Assembly (NCBI GenBank): GCA_032622095.1
Contig: CP136064.1
Location: 135,419,129-135,483,128 of the forward strand
DNA length: 64,000 nt
From: Siphonodentalium dalli
Lineage: Eukaryota; Mollusca; Scaphopoda; Gadilida; Siphonodentaliidae
Direction of reading: 5' to 3'
The position numbers and the translations under genes are program-made. Below are positions 10,598 through 23,018 of the stretch, one piece after another. Each line of letters begins with the position of its first letter. Position 1 is the stretch's first letter. The notes beneath the pieces are model-generated. The model ran no database searches. It saw only the letters and a program-made list of their open reading frames with translations, and was not told where the DNA came from.

Positions 10598-11380
10598 GCT
10601 TACCTGAGATGAAGAATTGAGACATATTTTGTGTGGATGGTCCCTAGGTGGCTGGGATTCAGTTCTGTTCAGATGGGGGTCACATGGTCAAAAAAGTGGC
10701 ATAGCTCACCTAACTCTTTCCTAACTCTTTCCATCCGTAGTAATTCTTAAAACATCTCAAGAATCATCGGGGGCTATTTTGCTTATAATTGGTATGGGAG
10801 GTTCTTGGGTTACAGGGATACAGATGCGTTAAAATGAGGTCACCTGGTCAATAAGGGCAGAGCCAGGGACGTAACTTGTCCATCCATTGTAATTCTTAAA
10901 ATGTTATCAAGAACTATTAGGCCTATTCAGCTTATATTTGGTATGGGTGACTAGGATTCAGATTTGATTCAGAATTGGTCAGAGCCACAGACATAATTCT
11001 TTCCCTCATTAGTTATTTTTAAAACATCTCAAGAACTCAAGAACCATTTGGCATATTTAGCATACATTTTGGTATAAAGAGTCCTTGGGATTCAGATTTG
11101 TTGAAATGGGTTCGCCAGGTCAAATAGGGGTGCAACCAGGGACATAACTCTTCCCCCATAGTAATTCTTAAAATGGCTCCTCAAGAGCAATCAGTCCTAT
11201 TTAGCTAATATGTAGGAACTAGCATGGAGGGACCTTGTGCTACTTGGGACTGGGTTACAGATTTGTTAAAATGGGTTCAACCAATCAAGAAACGACATTT
11301 GGTGTATATGGCCAATGGAGAGTTGGGATCAAAATTTTTTTGAATGGGGTCCACCATTAAAAAAGGGGAGCATGTCAGGT
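10598..11380 (+). repeat. AGCTCACCTGAG-type repeat, several tandem units
   Basis: It starts at TTAGCTTACCTGAGATGAAG. Four or five diverged units follow of the pattern TTGGTATGG..GTCCTTGGG..TTCAGATTTGTT..GGTCA..CATAACTCTTTCCC..TAGTAATTCTTAAAA, each about 120-150 bp. No coding content. Confidence 0.65.
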
Positions 11381-12839
11381 TGTAACTTTGCCACAGTTCG
11401 GAAAGCTTGAGATATCAGTTGTAAAATTCCAACATGTGCAAAGGAATTTTACGAACTTGGGAGTGTGTTTGCTTCAGTTGAGAGGGAGCAGACTATGGAC
11501 TATGTGGGGTGTTCACATGGAATGCGAGCTAGTCAGATATATAAAGGGTAAAAATGCTGTGTGTTTCGTGTTCTGTCAAGGTGATGTCACTGAGATAATA
11601 TGAAGTGAATGTTATATGAAATGTGGTAGATATTGTAAAGTATTATTATTTGACGTGTATTGACATTTACGTTGTATCCTATATCTATGATAATAAAAAG
11701 TTTTTTTTGTCCAATGCTGATGAACAAACTCATAATCAACTTGTCATGGAAACTTGAATATTTAGCATAAGGACACATGTTCCATAGCTAGAGATTATGT
11801 GCGAAAATACGGTTTTCTCTTGAAATCTAGAGAAAAGTGCTCTTTAATTCGGTATGGAGCGGTTATCGGATCCATACTAACCGCTCGTGTTTGGTTTGAT
11901 ATTGTTTCCAAGTGACTGGACATGAAATCCGCGCATAAGAACACTTGATTTTATGGAAAGTAGTCAACCCTATTTACTGTTCTCAAACATTTCTCTGGTG
12001 GGAAAATTTAGTTGTTAAGTATAAGTACAGGTATCCTTAATTTCGGTGATATTAGGAGCTTATTATTATGAAAAATCAATCTGAATCTCTTTTGGTAAAT
12101 TTTTTTAAGAGTTTTCCTGAAAATAGGCCAAAAATACAGGAAAATAGATAATTTTATGAATTTTGCTACTTTTACGCAATTTCAGCATGACATATAGTCC
12201 CTATCGAATGCACAACATGGTATCATCATATCATTTGGGTTTAACATAAAATAGGTCCTATTGCAGTTCAATTTCGACATTTTCGGAAAAGTATAAAAAA
12301 AAAAAAAATTTAGAGGGTAGAATAAATATTTGACACATGATTGCGGTGTGGCTAGTCCCAGGTCGTGAATCTTTGGCATTGTTATATCGGGCAATAACAT
12401 GGGAAGTTTTTATAATATTTGTTGATTGAAGCAAAATTGTTATAATGATGATGAGTTGAAGGGCCAAACAAATTTGAATCATGAAAATTTTGGGTCAAGT
12501 TTCCAAAAGTTCCTGAATTATATGAAAATAGAAACGGATTCCCTAGTCATTATATATGTCAACCATTTACCAACAATGCAAAAATACAGTAATATGCCTC
12601 TATTATCTGACCAAAGATGGAGAAAAAATATACGTCGAGACTCGGAGTAGTCTCTGCTACTCTCTCAACCTTTGGACACTTTTTATAACTGGGTATTAGT
12701 GTCACGGTGACTGCCAGGAAACGCCAGAAATGTTGATAACTAGAAATAAAAAATGCGAGGGGGAGGGGGATGCAATGAAATTGAAAACAATGCATTTTGA
12801 AAATTGGCTCATGGATTACAAGGGCTACCAGCCGTACTG
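11381..12839. other. AT-rich sequence without recognisable genes
   Basis: Contains a small double inverted repeat at 11,852-11,886 (GAGCGGTTA..TAACCGCTC overlapping GTATGGA..TCCATAC). Otherwise I see no coding or RNA signal; open frames of up to 95 codons have no recognisable content. Confidence 0.35.
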
Positions 12840-13255
12840 TTTGCATGACTAATCCTTTGGCATGGGCTATTAGTCATTTGGTCAGATCATTATGATATTT
12901 TTCATGGCTGTTGACAATGACATGGCCACCAGCAGCCATCTTGGATTTTACTCTTTGCATGACTAAATCGGATTAATCCTCTATCACAGTTACAGACCAC
13001 ATCCCTCCTCTGATCATTACCAAACTTCATATTGATCTTGGGGGTGCCCACTAGATGAAAGGTTTCAAATGTTTTAAATTTCATTGAAAAACATGGCGAT
13101 CTTGATTTTTAGTTTATATATATCTCTTCATGTTGATATCTAGTATTACATGTACCTAGACTTTTCAACTTTCCGCATTCCTAATCCCTCCATTGGCTGT
13201 AACACATGAAATTATCCCCTCTCCGAGTTGAGCTACAGTGTCATTGACACCTTCA
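12840..13255 (+). repeat. TAGCTCAACTT-family repeat, partial
   Basis: It shares GACATGGCCACCAGCAGCCA, TTGGATTTTACTCTTTGCAT and GACTAAATC with 16.83-17.4 kb and 38.2-39.3 kb. It ends with GAGTTGAGCTACAGTGTCAT, the family's right terminus. The left terminus is missing. Confidence 0.65.
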
Positions 13256-13352
13256 TTTTGTAGCAGTATTATGAGTTATTATCATCGTTTTAAGTAGAGG
13301 TCACTACTGGATATATATATACTGTTACCGTTGCCCTTCTAGCATAAACACA

Positions 13353-14530
13353 ATGGCAAGTGCTCAAGTTATCGTAACTTATATTTCAAATAACATAAGA
13401 GGAAAGTATCTAGTATATAAATGATTATAAATTCTGCATAAAATTTAGAAGAGATCAGCGAATTCATTGGCGATGTTGCAAGAAAGACTGCCATGCAACC
13501 ACCAATACTGTGAACGACATGGTGACATCCCAGTGGCAACCATAACCATGAACCTGACTTCATTAAGCCAGTAACAATTTTATACCAAACAGAAATAGCA
13601 AGTATGTACTAAGTCAAATCGTAAAAAAAATTGCATTTTCATTAATGAGGCGACACTATAGTTATGTCATAACGAGTACTAGGCCATTAACAATTCTATA
13701 ACAAAGACACCGAAAAGATTGTCATATTTCAATTTTCAACCAGAGAGAATCTACAGCTGTTGCTGAAACAATCTTCTGCGATCAAACGATAAAATAAAGT
13801 CCAACCATCTTCTTCCAACTCTACACTATACATGCATTCGTCCGAATCGTCGCCGGAAAGATGTGTCTGGTGTACGGTTTCCTTCCAAACAAAATTCAAC
13901 GAACATACCTGCCTTCTGTTTCAACCTGGTGAAACAGAAGGCAGTTAAACTAGACATCGCCATTAGTCCAACAGCAATGTTTACAGGTTATGAGACAGCC
14001 GCCCAAAATTCCCTGACATCTACATTTCCTCCATAATGAAAGGTTGCCTATTCAATTTCTGCCAAGTTTTGAAAAATGTAAACAAATGCCACCTGCAACA
14101 GATATATGAAGAAACTGAAGGCAATGTTAAGATGGGCTCTAGCCCTCCCTATGGTACCTCGCAATAGTTGGTGATGCCTGGTTTAAAGCTCCGGAAGAAT
14201 ATCCTGCCAGTAACAACACTGTTCTAGAAGATAATGTCACCCAGTTCACAAACTACATAAGATAAATTTTGGTAGAAGGGAGCCATGGCCACCAAATGTG
14301 GAACCACCACGACACCATTAGTCCACGAACAACAAATCACGTCAAAGGTTGGCACCGAAAGCTTCAGTTGGCGCTGTCCTGCTCCCACCTGAACATCTTC
14401 AGTATGATAGATTTCCTAAAGAAAAAGCAAACTTTCCAGGAAGTAACCATCCAGCTGAGAGCAGGTTGGGCCACAGAAGATGAAATATCGAAAGGTTGAA
14501 ATATATCATATGTGCATTTCTTCATGGAAA
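13353..14530 (+). pseudogene. Second FLYWCH/MULE transposase pseudogene
   Basis: Same family as the gene at 8.7-10.0 kb, on the opposite strand. ATG at 13,353 gives MASAQVIVTYISNNIRGKYL. A FLYWCH core RIHWRCCKKDCHATTNT lies near 13,460, and NHNHEPD follows after a frameshift. The DDE region reads IFFQLYTIHAFV and KMCLVYGFLPNKIQRTYL near 13,810-13,910. After another frameshift come LVKQKAVKLDIAISPTAMF and CLFNFCQVLK. Unlike the first copy it keeps the C-terminal linker, with MWNHHDT, RTTNHVKGWHRKLQ and MIDFLKKKQTFQE near 14,290-14,430. Multiple stops and shifts make it non-functional. The intron position is not resolved here. Confidence 0.82.
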
Positions 14531-14584
14531 TTCCGTGAATTTCATTTCATCTTGAGTAGAAATTCGACATCACCGCCAGTGACA

Positions 14585-14704
14585 TTTGTGATAAAAATTA
14601 TAGTCGGCAACTCTGTGATGTTGAGGATTATGACACCTACCTCATTTGTGATCAAAATTATAGTTGGCAACTCTGTGATGTTGAGGATTATGACACCTAC
14701 CTCA
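14585..14704. repeat. 60-bp tandem duplication within the MULE subterminal region
   Basis: Two copies with a period of exactly 60 bp (GTGATAAAAATTATAGTCGG.. and GTGATCAAAATTATAGTTGG..) differ at only a few bases. The single-copy version is present next to the TIR of the first MULE, so the duplication is specific to this copy. Confidence 0.9.
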
Positions 14705-14759
14705 ACACCTATTGGAAACAATAGATACCGGATGAACAGGACGACCCCCTTTTCTGACA

Positions 14760-15640
14760 AGTTAATTGAACTTAATTCTACATCATGTTAGCATTTCTTA
14801 CTGTACTTTACTCTGTTGTTTTGATACATGTGGAATTTGTTTAATGACACTATTTGTTCGTCTCCTGCTAGAGTATATGCATTCGATGGAATTTAATCTT
14901 TTACAACCTTAGAAATATGTAGATATGTAAAATGGATGATGTGAACATAAAATTTTGACGAACTAAACAGTCTTTTTTCGACTTGTTTCATCTGTATAGA
15001 ATTCGTGTAACATCATGGTGTAATCTGCTCATGCTGCAGTATGCATGACCAAAAATTAGAATCCTGCATTTGCATTAATATAGATGATACGAAAATTAAT
15101 TTTGAACAAATGTATGCCTCTTTTTTTTTTAACCAAGAACAATTTCCAAACTTTTGGATTTTGGGTAATCTCATAGTATAATCAGCTCCTTCTGCAGTAT
15201 TGATTGTAGAGAATTGAAACTTAAAGGACATATCCTACAGATGCAAAATAAATATAAATCAACTTTCGAACAATTTGAATGAACATTTTGGATATGTTAA
15301 TGGTTTAATTAACTCCTAGAGCTTCTGCTGTAAAGAATTGAGCTACTGGTGTAGGAAATGGTTCATTGAAGGTATGCGAGATATATGCAGAAGACGGAAA
15401 ATTTATTTTTGAGAGATTTAGTGCCACCAATCAACTTAAAATCATTTTAATTTTCATCTCCCTCAAAGGAAATTTATATATTGTCTTTGACCTTTAATTC
15501 ATATTAGCCCTTTTCTTTTCTAACTACTCATTGACAAGTATTTGCCTGAATGCCCATGAAGATGGCGATGCAAAATAACAGTGATCTGTTGTGTATGGGT
15601 GTACTCGATTGTTGGCATAGTAGCCGAACGTTGTCAATTA
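14760..15640. other. AT-rich sequence, nothing recognised
   Basis: No gene, RNA or repeat that I can support in this stretch. Confidence 0.35.
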
Positions 15641-16010
15641 AACTTCGGCTCTCAGTTTCTAGCTGATCGGAACCAATTTTTTTCTGAGTTTCTCAGCCCA
15701 AAGTACAGACCATGTACAAATATGGGTTTGATCTGACTATTTATACCAGAGTTATGGCCCTTTTTTGTTTACAATTATCCCGATTTGAGGTTTCCTGATA
15801 ACTCAAGTTTGTTTTTCTTGGAACGAAACCAAATCTGGTATGTGAGTTTATGATCCCAAATTCCAGGTGCAGTTCTAATATCGTTTTGGTCCAAAATATT
15901 TTTACTTAATTGTGGCCCTTATTCGACTTTTCCAAATTGTGGTTTCTTAATGATATCTCTAGTTTGTGTTACTTGATTGGAAGCAAGATTTCCTTAATAC
16001 TGGGTATGGA
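15641..16010 (+). repeat. Diverged ~150-bp tandem units of the ATGTTTACC family
   Basis: Contains CTGATCGGAACCAAT, AATATGGGTTTGATCTGACT and GAGTTATGGCCCTTTTT, then two more decayed units (GAACGAAACCAAATCTGGTA, TAATTGTGGCCC). The usual palindromic start is missing. Confidence 0.6.
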
Positions 16011-16828
16011 GCATTGCTATAAGACCTAGTTTATAATATGTTCATAAGTGCATGGTTGAGTGAATTTTAGGAGCCACCGGTGGGTCAGAAAATAACATTG
16101 AGGCTATGGGGTTTTCATGGATTTTATCTCAAGAAGAGAAATCAATAATTTTCTATGTATATAAAAATCTATTGAGTACTATAAACTCATGCACCCTACC
16201 TGCATCTATGCTGTTGAATTCAAGTTTGGTACTTGTATAATAATATATAGATTACTAATGATTACTAAGCTCGACGTGGCGGCAATGTTAGAGACAATAT
16301 AGAGAGAGTGTAGAGAGTCGTTGTGGTAAAAATTTTCAACAGTTAAGTTCATGCTCAATATATTATTGTAAATTTTATTTCCACATCAAACATAGTTTAG
16401 AATTGTTCTCATAAGTTTGATTTTCCAACCGCTATGTTTTTAGACCAACAGTCAATATTTTCCTACTTCCTGTTAAACTGTTGGTCCAAAATTCGAAATG
16501 GCTACATTTTTTTACTTTATTTGGGGGGGGGGGGTTTGGGCTGGCCACAAATTTTAACTTTATAGGGGATATCAGGTTGGAAATTTCTTGCAAAAGTAAT
16601 TTTCTGAAATCAGGATTGTGGTCTGGTTGTCTTGTTTTAAAAGGGTAGGGGGTGAAGAATTGTCAGTTGTGTGCAATTACAAATTTCAAGGTGAAGACCT
16701 CTGCCTCAACAAAGATCCTCCAGCTATGTCCCTGTCTAGAACTACTTGTACTTTTGACAAGTATTGACTGTCTTCAGAGTCTCAGTCTTTGCAGTCAGGT
16801 GAGCGACTCCACAGTCATTGACTGTCTT
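16011..16828. other. AT-rich sequence, nothing recognised
   Basis: Contains a G10 run near 16,526. No coding or RNA signal that I can support. Confidence 0.3.
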
Positions 16829-17475
16829 GTTTTATGAAAAACATGGTGGCCAGCAGTCATCTTGGATTTTACTCTTTGCATGACTAAATCCTTTGGCACA
16901 CCCTACAGACCACATCCCTAATATGATCATCACCAAACTTCATATGGATATTTTGCGTGACGATTAGATGGGAGCCATAGAATTTTTTGGGGCAAAAACA
17001 TGACCGCCAGCGGCCATCTTGAGATTTTACTCTTTGCATGACTAAATCCTTTGGTACACCCTTTACGATCCCTTGTGCCGATCTTCACTAAACTTCACAT
17101 GGATCTTAGGGATGTCAAGATGGGAGTAATCTAAATTTTTTTTCGAATTTAAAAAAAAAAACATGGCCACCTGCAACCATTTTGGGTTTTAGTCTTTGCA
17201 TGACTAAATCCTTTAGCCCACCTACAGACCACATCCCTCATCATTACCAAACATCATATTGATTTTCGGGGTGACCACTAGATGGGAGCTATCAAATGTT
17301 TTTAATTTCATTGGAAAACATGGCTGCCAGCATCAATCTTGGATCTTACTTTATATTTATCTCTTCATGTTGATGTCTTGTATTACTTAGATATTTCAAC
17401 TTTCCGCATTCCTATTAAATCGCTCCATTGACTGTTATCCCCTCTCCATAGTTGACTAGTGTCATTGACACTTTT
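16829..17475 (+). repeat. TAGCTCAACTT-family tandem units (~160 bp)
   Basis: ACTCTTTGCATGACTAAATC recurs near 16,871, 17,031 and 17,192 with GCCA..CATCTTG blocks, followed by a last unit near 17,330. The right terminus is decayed (CCATAGTTGACTAGTGTCAT). It is related to 12.84 kb and 38.2 kb, but with a distinct internal sequence (ATCACCAAACTTCATATGGA). Confidence 0.65.
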
Positions 17476-17587
17476 ATTTGGATTGGGTGGGATTGGAACA
17501 CCAGCCTTGCGACTCAGTCTGATGTCAATGCCACACAGACACCGAAGCGACCTCAAAAAAGGAAGCGCACATTTTTGTCTCAAATAC

Positions 17588-18078
17588 CAGGGTTCATGCT
17601 GCTCCAGCTGGCTGCTCCGGAAATTCTTTTGGCCATTTCTGAATTTGGTTGGCCATTTTTCAGAATGTTTGGCCAAATTGATTAACTAAAATATTGGATC
17701 ATCGAAAAAACAGAATCTGAAACAAAAATATAAAGAAACGCGCACTAACATAACTAAAAAATAGCAGATGGGAACCGCTAAAACTTAAATAGGTCTAGGC
17801 GGCAACTTATATCAAAGCAGTAAAGTGTTGTCACTTGAGTCAAAAATGACACCATTCTAGCATTTAATCATCATTGTTTTGAAAAATAAGTATGCATCAC
17901 TTTAGGTAAATTGTTATTCACACACAGGCATGCAACTGCTGATTCATAGAGATCTGATGATAATTTGAAAGGTGATTGAAGCCTTGAAACTTTTTGGCCA
18001 AATGAAATTTATCTTTGGCCATTTTCCAAAAACAAATGGTCCATGGCCAATTTGGCCACTGACGACATGTGAACCCTG
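17588..18078. mobile_element. hAT-like non-autonomous element (MITE)
   Basis: The ends are CAGGGTTCA (17,588-17,596) and TGAACCCTG (18,070-18,078), flanked by TCAAATAC (17,580-17,587) and TCAAAAAC (18,079-18,086). That is an 8-bp target duplication with one mismatch. CAGGG ends plus 8-bp duplications are typical of the hAT superfamily. The interior has GGCCAAATTGAT near the left and GGCCAATTTGGCCAC near the right end, a weak subterminal inverted repeat. No transposase. A 77-codon open frame here is not recognised. Confidence 0.6.
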
Positions 18079-21000
18079 TCAAAAACACATATAGCTTTCA
18101 TATTAAAAATAAAAAATAAACTTTAAAAAATATTATTTCTGATTTTTTTTTTAGATTGAATGCAATTTACCATGTGAATTAATCAATGATATGAGCGATG
18201 TATGCAGAAGTCACATAGGTCGCGACACTCACATCGCTATGGGCCATAGGCTGTTTGTTGAATTTATTATCTTAACATTACCCACCAGCGAAAATGAATC
18301 CTTCTGCACTTGTATTTATCTGCTGATATATCGTTTGCATCCCTCCATATATAATATGAATAATAAACCATTTGAATGTATATTTTTATTATGGATGGGA
18401 GAATCCATATAGTAATGAAAGGGTTGACCCCAATTGTAATCAATATGTACATTTTGTTGAAAATTTCTGACAAATTTTCTGATCTTCTAGATAAGACTTT
18501 CCAAATGCACATCAAACCTTTAGTATTACCATCCCCTACTCAATCTTTCCAGAAAATAATATGATCGTACGTGATGCGTCAAGAGCAACCACATGTGCTG
18601 TGATTCAATGTTACAATATATAAATCCTTACAGTAATTCCCTAATTAATCGACTCCTTAACCACAGCAGAATTATGGGTAATTTTTCAGGATTTAGTCGG
18701 AAATATGGCTTGTTGCCATTCATCGGAAAGCTCTCACATTTAGGGCGGCATTACTGTATATACTGTATTAAGATACAGAGTGTTTGTATTATCACAATCA
18801 TTAAATACCAAATTTGAAAGTGGGTTGAAATAATAGTATAGTTATCACTAGCAGGGTTATCAGGTATCACTTGGTTGAGAATTATTCAAACCTTTGATAC
18901 AAACATTTGATATGGTTTTCTATATGTCTTTCCAGGGACATGGCTGGAGGGTCTTCATTAGGGGTGTCCTCCTTGGAAATTCGAACTGCACACCCTTGAG
19001 CAATAACAAAAGTTCCAAATTTGCACGTTACCCTTGTCTCAGAATTTTCCAACTGGTACTTGAATGTTTCCCACTGTTGGCAATTTCCAATGTAACAACT
19101 TATATATGGTATGGTTGAAAAATTCCAGCCAATTGCCAGTTCAGTCCAAAAAAATTACCGAAAGTAGTTAAATATTCCATTTTTGTTAGGAAAACAACAT
19201 AAATATCAGTAGGAAAATCAAACGATCATGTCAATTTCAACCTATATTTGGTTTGAAATTCCAAACTATTGCTGTGTCAGTCATGGAATTTCCAACTGTT
19301 GAAAAATGTCACCACAGTTTATAGGGGATGAGATACCACCAACCCAATCTCTCCCCATGCCAGGAGTCACGTCTCTCATAAAAGTGACTGACCCATACAC
19401 TTCAGTCCTCAAAATAAACCTAGGAATTTCTCACTTTCATTACGTTCCTTACTAAAATAGGTCGATGAATGCAGGAAATACTATATATATATCAAAGTCT
19501 TATACATGTACATTAAACAAGCTGACATTTCCAAATTCTGACCAGAATCGACTACGAGGTATTGGTAGACCTCGATAAATGTCCCTTGTTATAATAATTG
19601 AAGTGAGTCTGAGTATATACAGCTGGTATATATGTCTTATTTTAGTCAGACAAAATTGGTGGCCCCGGTGGAGATGACAAGGCAAGTGCAATCTTGTCTT
19701 CATTTCGACCCGCAAAGCGAAATGACGTAAATTGCGTCACGAACCTAGTCATGATGTATTCATTGGTTTTCATTAAGCTAACCAGAGAAAATTGAGTAAA
19801 TGATACTATAAATAGGCCTAACTAAGTCTTCTTCAGACATTGTGAAGTAGCCAATTTAGTTTTCCATCTCGGTCCATTGTCGCTTCCGCGCTTTTGCAAT
19901 CTCCAAGCAAATCGCATGATGAAATAGAAAAAACGCAATCCGAATTTTGAGCTGATGGTATAAAAACCAAATATGACGTCATTCACATGTGCGTAATGTA
20001 TAACCAACCACCGCCTGATGATATTTGTAAACTGGTTAGTGTTTAGTCACTGATTTCCATGTTTTGTTGCTGTGTTTGTCCTACATGTTCATTGTTCATT
20101 TTATTCTTATCCCATTGTACCTTTTTAAACATTTCTTATTCAGATTCTATTGTAACATCGAAACCTATTACAATGTTTTTATTCTTCGAAGGTGGATATA
20201 ATCTATTTGTTAGATATTCAGCTGATCGCCTAGTTTTCCTACTCACTACCAGGCCCATCCCATTAGCACACTATATACACACATGCAGTCTATATTGAAA
20301 CCCGGTGATTTTGCTGGAAATTCCATTCTTGTGATTCGTATCTCTTTCTAACATTTATCTCAACATTAATTTTATTTTTTCAATTATATGATCATCATAT
20401 CAAACATCTATAATGCTCAAGTCTTCTCAAAGTAGTCGGATCATAGATGAAAATCACTGAAGCATGAAGCTTTCCTTTGTACCTACCTTTATACTCATAT
20501 TTGAATTTGCTTCATATCATTTTTTTTCTCTCACCATGTGAGAAAAATATTAGTACATAAATTTAAATTTGAGTGTGATGAATTGTTCTAATTCATTTTT
20601 GACAATTCTTTTAATATTATCTCCTTCGAAAGAAGATATCTTTGAGCATGTTTTTTAAACAATATTTATTAGTATAATCATTACGATATCTTATCATAGC
20701 ACTAGAATCCATCAGCAAAATAGAATATCATGAAAGAGGTACATAATCAAATAGAAAAGGGGTGTTCCAGTTATTATATGAATGAATGAATGAATAAATT
20801 TTAATAATTAATGAATGAATGAATTTAGTGAGCAAACCAAAATACAATGGTATATGCCAGTACAGTAATATGAATATATACACAATGTGCATTTGAGACA
20901 TATTAGTAATACGTAAAGCCATCCAATAGCTTCAGAATATATATGTGCATTGTCAAAATAGTATTAATTTATGTTAATTATTACCCCATCCAAAATGGGG

Positions 21001-22003
21001 GGTATACTGGATTACATGTGTCCGTCCATCCATCCGTCATATATCTTGACCATTAGCCGTATAGTAAACAATGTTTTGGTTGACCCGATGACTCGACTCC
21101 TTGCAGCGCAGTCACTTATTTTGCCCCCGTGCTCCATAATATTTGTCCTCTGATCAGCAGCCGATGCTGGTGAATCAAAAACTAAAGTTAGCCGCTCTCA
21201 GCCAATCTGAATGTGTGTTTCAGCGACAAATATATCTTCAACTTGATTGTTATCTTTTAATCTGTAAATGAAAAAGGTGTTTTTGGGCCTAAATCGCAAA
21301 TATATGTTAGAATCTCACTGGTGATAACATAATTCTTACATAGTTTGCTGGGTGAGATACATGGTTCATGTTGTCATGAGTCAGATTGAGCATAATGATA
21401 TATCAGTTCCTATGAAAAGAGTATCAGGGCTGCTGTATATGCAGAATCATAGAAGCGAAAATTATCCTTTTATTTTGTTAAACTATGTGGCTATTTGTGC
21501 CATCTACCAGTACAACAACCCAACTGCAAAGAACTTCTCCATCTATAGATTAAAATGATTTTTCTTTTGGGCTTGAACTCATAGATGGCTGCGTATGTGC
21601 TTGTCAACAACTTGGATATATATGTATGAATAATATTTATGATAATAATTATATTTATCATCACTAGCCCAGTAGACTGCTGTGATTTGTGTCATATACA
21701 TAGGGTGGATTTAATGGTATAATACCATGCATGTATATGCCAAGCATTGAATCTTCCATTATGACAAACATAAGTTACTCCATAATGTGTGGGTAATGGA
21801 AAAGAACACACTGAATCAAAACACTGACCATGCACTGATATATTCTGGGGTCGAAATATTCTGAAATTTCAAATTGTCACAGGGTATACAATTTATAACC
21901 TGTCACCTCCAATTGTTCATGTGCATACCCTTATTTCATTTTATATCAATAAGTTTCTGCAACCAGTTGAACTCGATTGTAAATTTTTAAATTCTAAATT
22001 TTC
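18079..22003. other. AT-rich sequence without recognisable genes
   Basis: Contains a CRE-like palindrome TGACGTCA at 19,974-19,981, a TATAAATA at about 19,807 and a GAATGAAT microsatellite near 20,780-20,822. None can be tied to a gene. The ORFs are short and unrecognised. Confidence 0.35.
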
Positions 22004-22220
22004 AATAAAATGACAACACTCTGTTGTTGGTAATTTTCGGGCTCACGGCCTTCAGCCAGAGATATTATATGGACACGTTACATAGTGAAGAGTTCATTAT
22101 TATGTTAAATTTATAACAAAATAATGAACTCTTCACTATTTAACCTGTCCATATAATATCTCTGGCTGAAGAAGTCTGTGAGGCTGAAAATTACCAACAA
22201 AAGAAGGTTGTCATTTTATT
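22004..22220. mobile_element. Hairpin MITE (~217 bp)
   Basis: Almost the whole interval is one inverted repeat. AATAAAATGACAAC and TTGTTGGTAATTTTC on the left are mirrored by GAAAATTACCAACAA and GTTGTCATTTTATT on the right. The inner stem is CAGCCAGAGATATTATATGG..CCATATAATATCTCTGGCTG, then AGTGAAGAGTTCATTATT..AATAATGAACTCTTCACT, with a loop near 22,107. A 3-bp TCA on each side could be a target duplication but is too short to prove it. Confidence 0.8.
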
Positions 22221-22926
22221 CAAACAGAATGTCCCTCTGGACAACATACTAGTAAGTAGCAAAATTTTCAGTTTATCTGCCAAAACTGAGAATTTAATTA
22301 ATATCACAGAAATCAATTCCTTCTAATTTAGAATTTTAGGGATACTGGTGAGCAAATGGGCAACGTACCAGATATATTCCAGGAAATTGATCTGGAAATA
22401 TCAAACACAGATAAAGAGATGTCTCAAACTTACATAAGTAGCTGTTATTCTATATTCTAAACAGAAGTTTTCAGACAAAGGTCACCTTTCAAGAGTGACA
22501 GGCAGCAAAATTATCTACCTGTCACCCAAAAGTAGTGACAGGTGTACATTTCGAGCCCTGGATATATTACAGAGTTTTATTCATATTACTTGCTTGACCA
22601 TGCACATGACTGAGTGAATTTCAATGTGTATCATATATATATATTTGCTTCATCATCTGTGTTACCATATGGTTGCACCTCATTAATCAGTCATATATTT
22701 GTTTTTCTTGCCTCTGTTGAGAAGGAAATATGATGGATGTCAAAATGACAGTTTCCTTTGTATTTATACTTTCCTTTTTAATTAAACATTTTTGTAAATC
22801 CAGTTACATTATTAGAGGGGGAAACATCTAATCAATTTATATCATAGCTGATCAGATATATCTGAAATTAATCAAGAGAAATTTCAATGTCCAAGAACTG
22901 GTCAGCCAATTGATTTGAGTATTTAA

Positions 22927-23018
22927 ACAACATTATATTTTTATGCTTAAACAACCAACTACGTCCAACTGCACAACATTATATTTTTATGCTTAAACAA
23001 CCAACTACGTCCAACTGC
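22927..23018. repeat. 46-bp tandem duplication
   Basis: Two copies of a 46-bp unit beginning ACAACATTATATTTTTATGC and ending CCAACTACGTCCAACTGC (22,927-22,972 and 22,973-23,018) are identical as far as I can read, so the duplication is recent. Confidence 0.95.

Larger units (their letters stand above)
13353..14748 (+). mobile_element. Left-truncated MULE-like element with right TIR
   Basis: The right end, read inward on the minus strand, is GGGGTCGTCCTGTTCATCCG (end at 14,748). It differs at three positions out of the first 20-21 from the left TIR of the element at 8,506. Homology continues inward (CTATTGTTTC, GTGTCATAATC, AACTATA). I find no matching TIR on the left; a TAGCTCAACTT-family repeat ends at 13,255, so that end is probably lost. 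No target duplication can be shown. Confidence 0.7.

Noticed and set aside
19974-19981. CRE-like TGACGTCA with a TATAAATA ~165 bp away as a promoter
   Set aside because: No gene, transcript start or conserved context nearby; an 8-bp palindrome is expected by chance at this scale.
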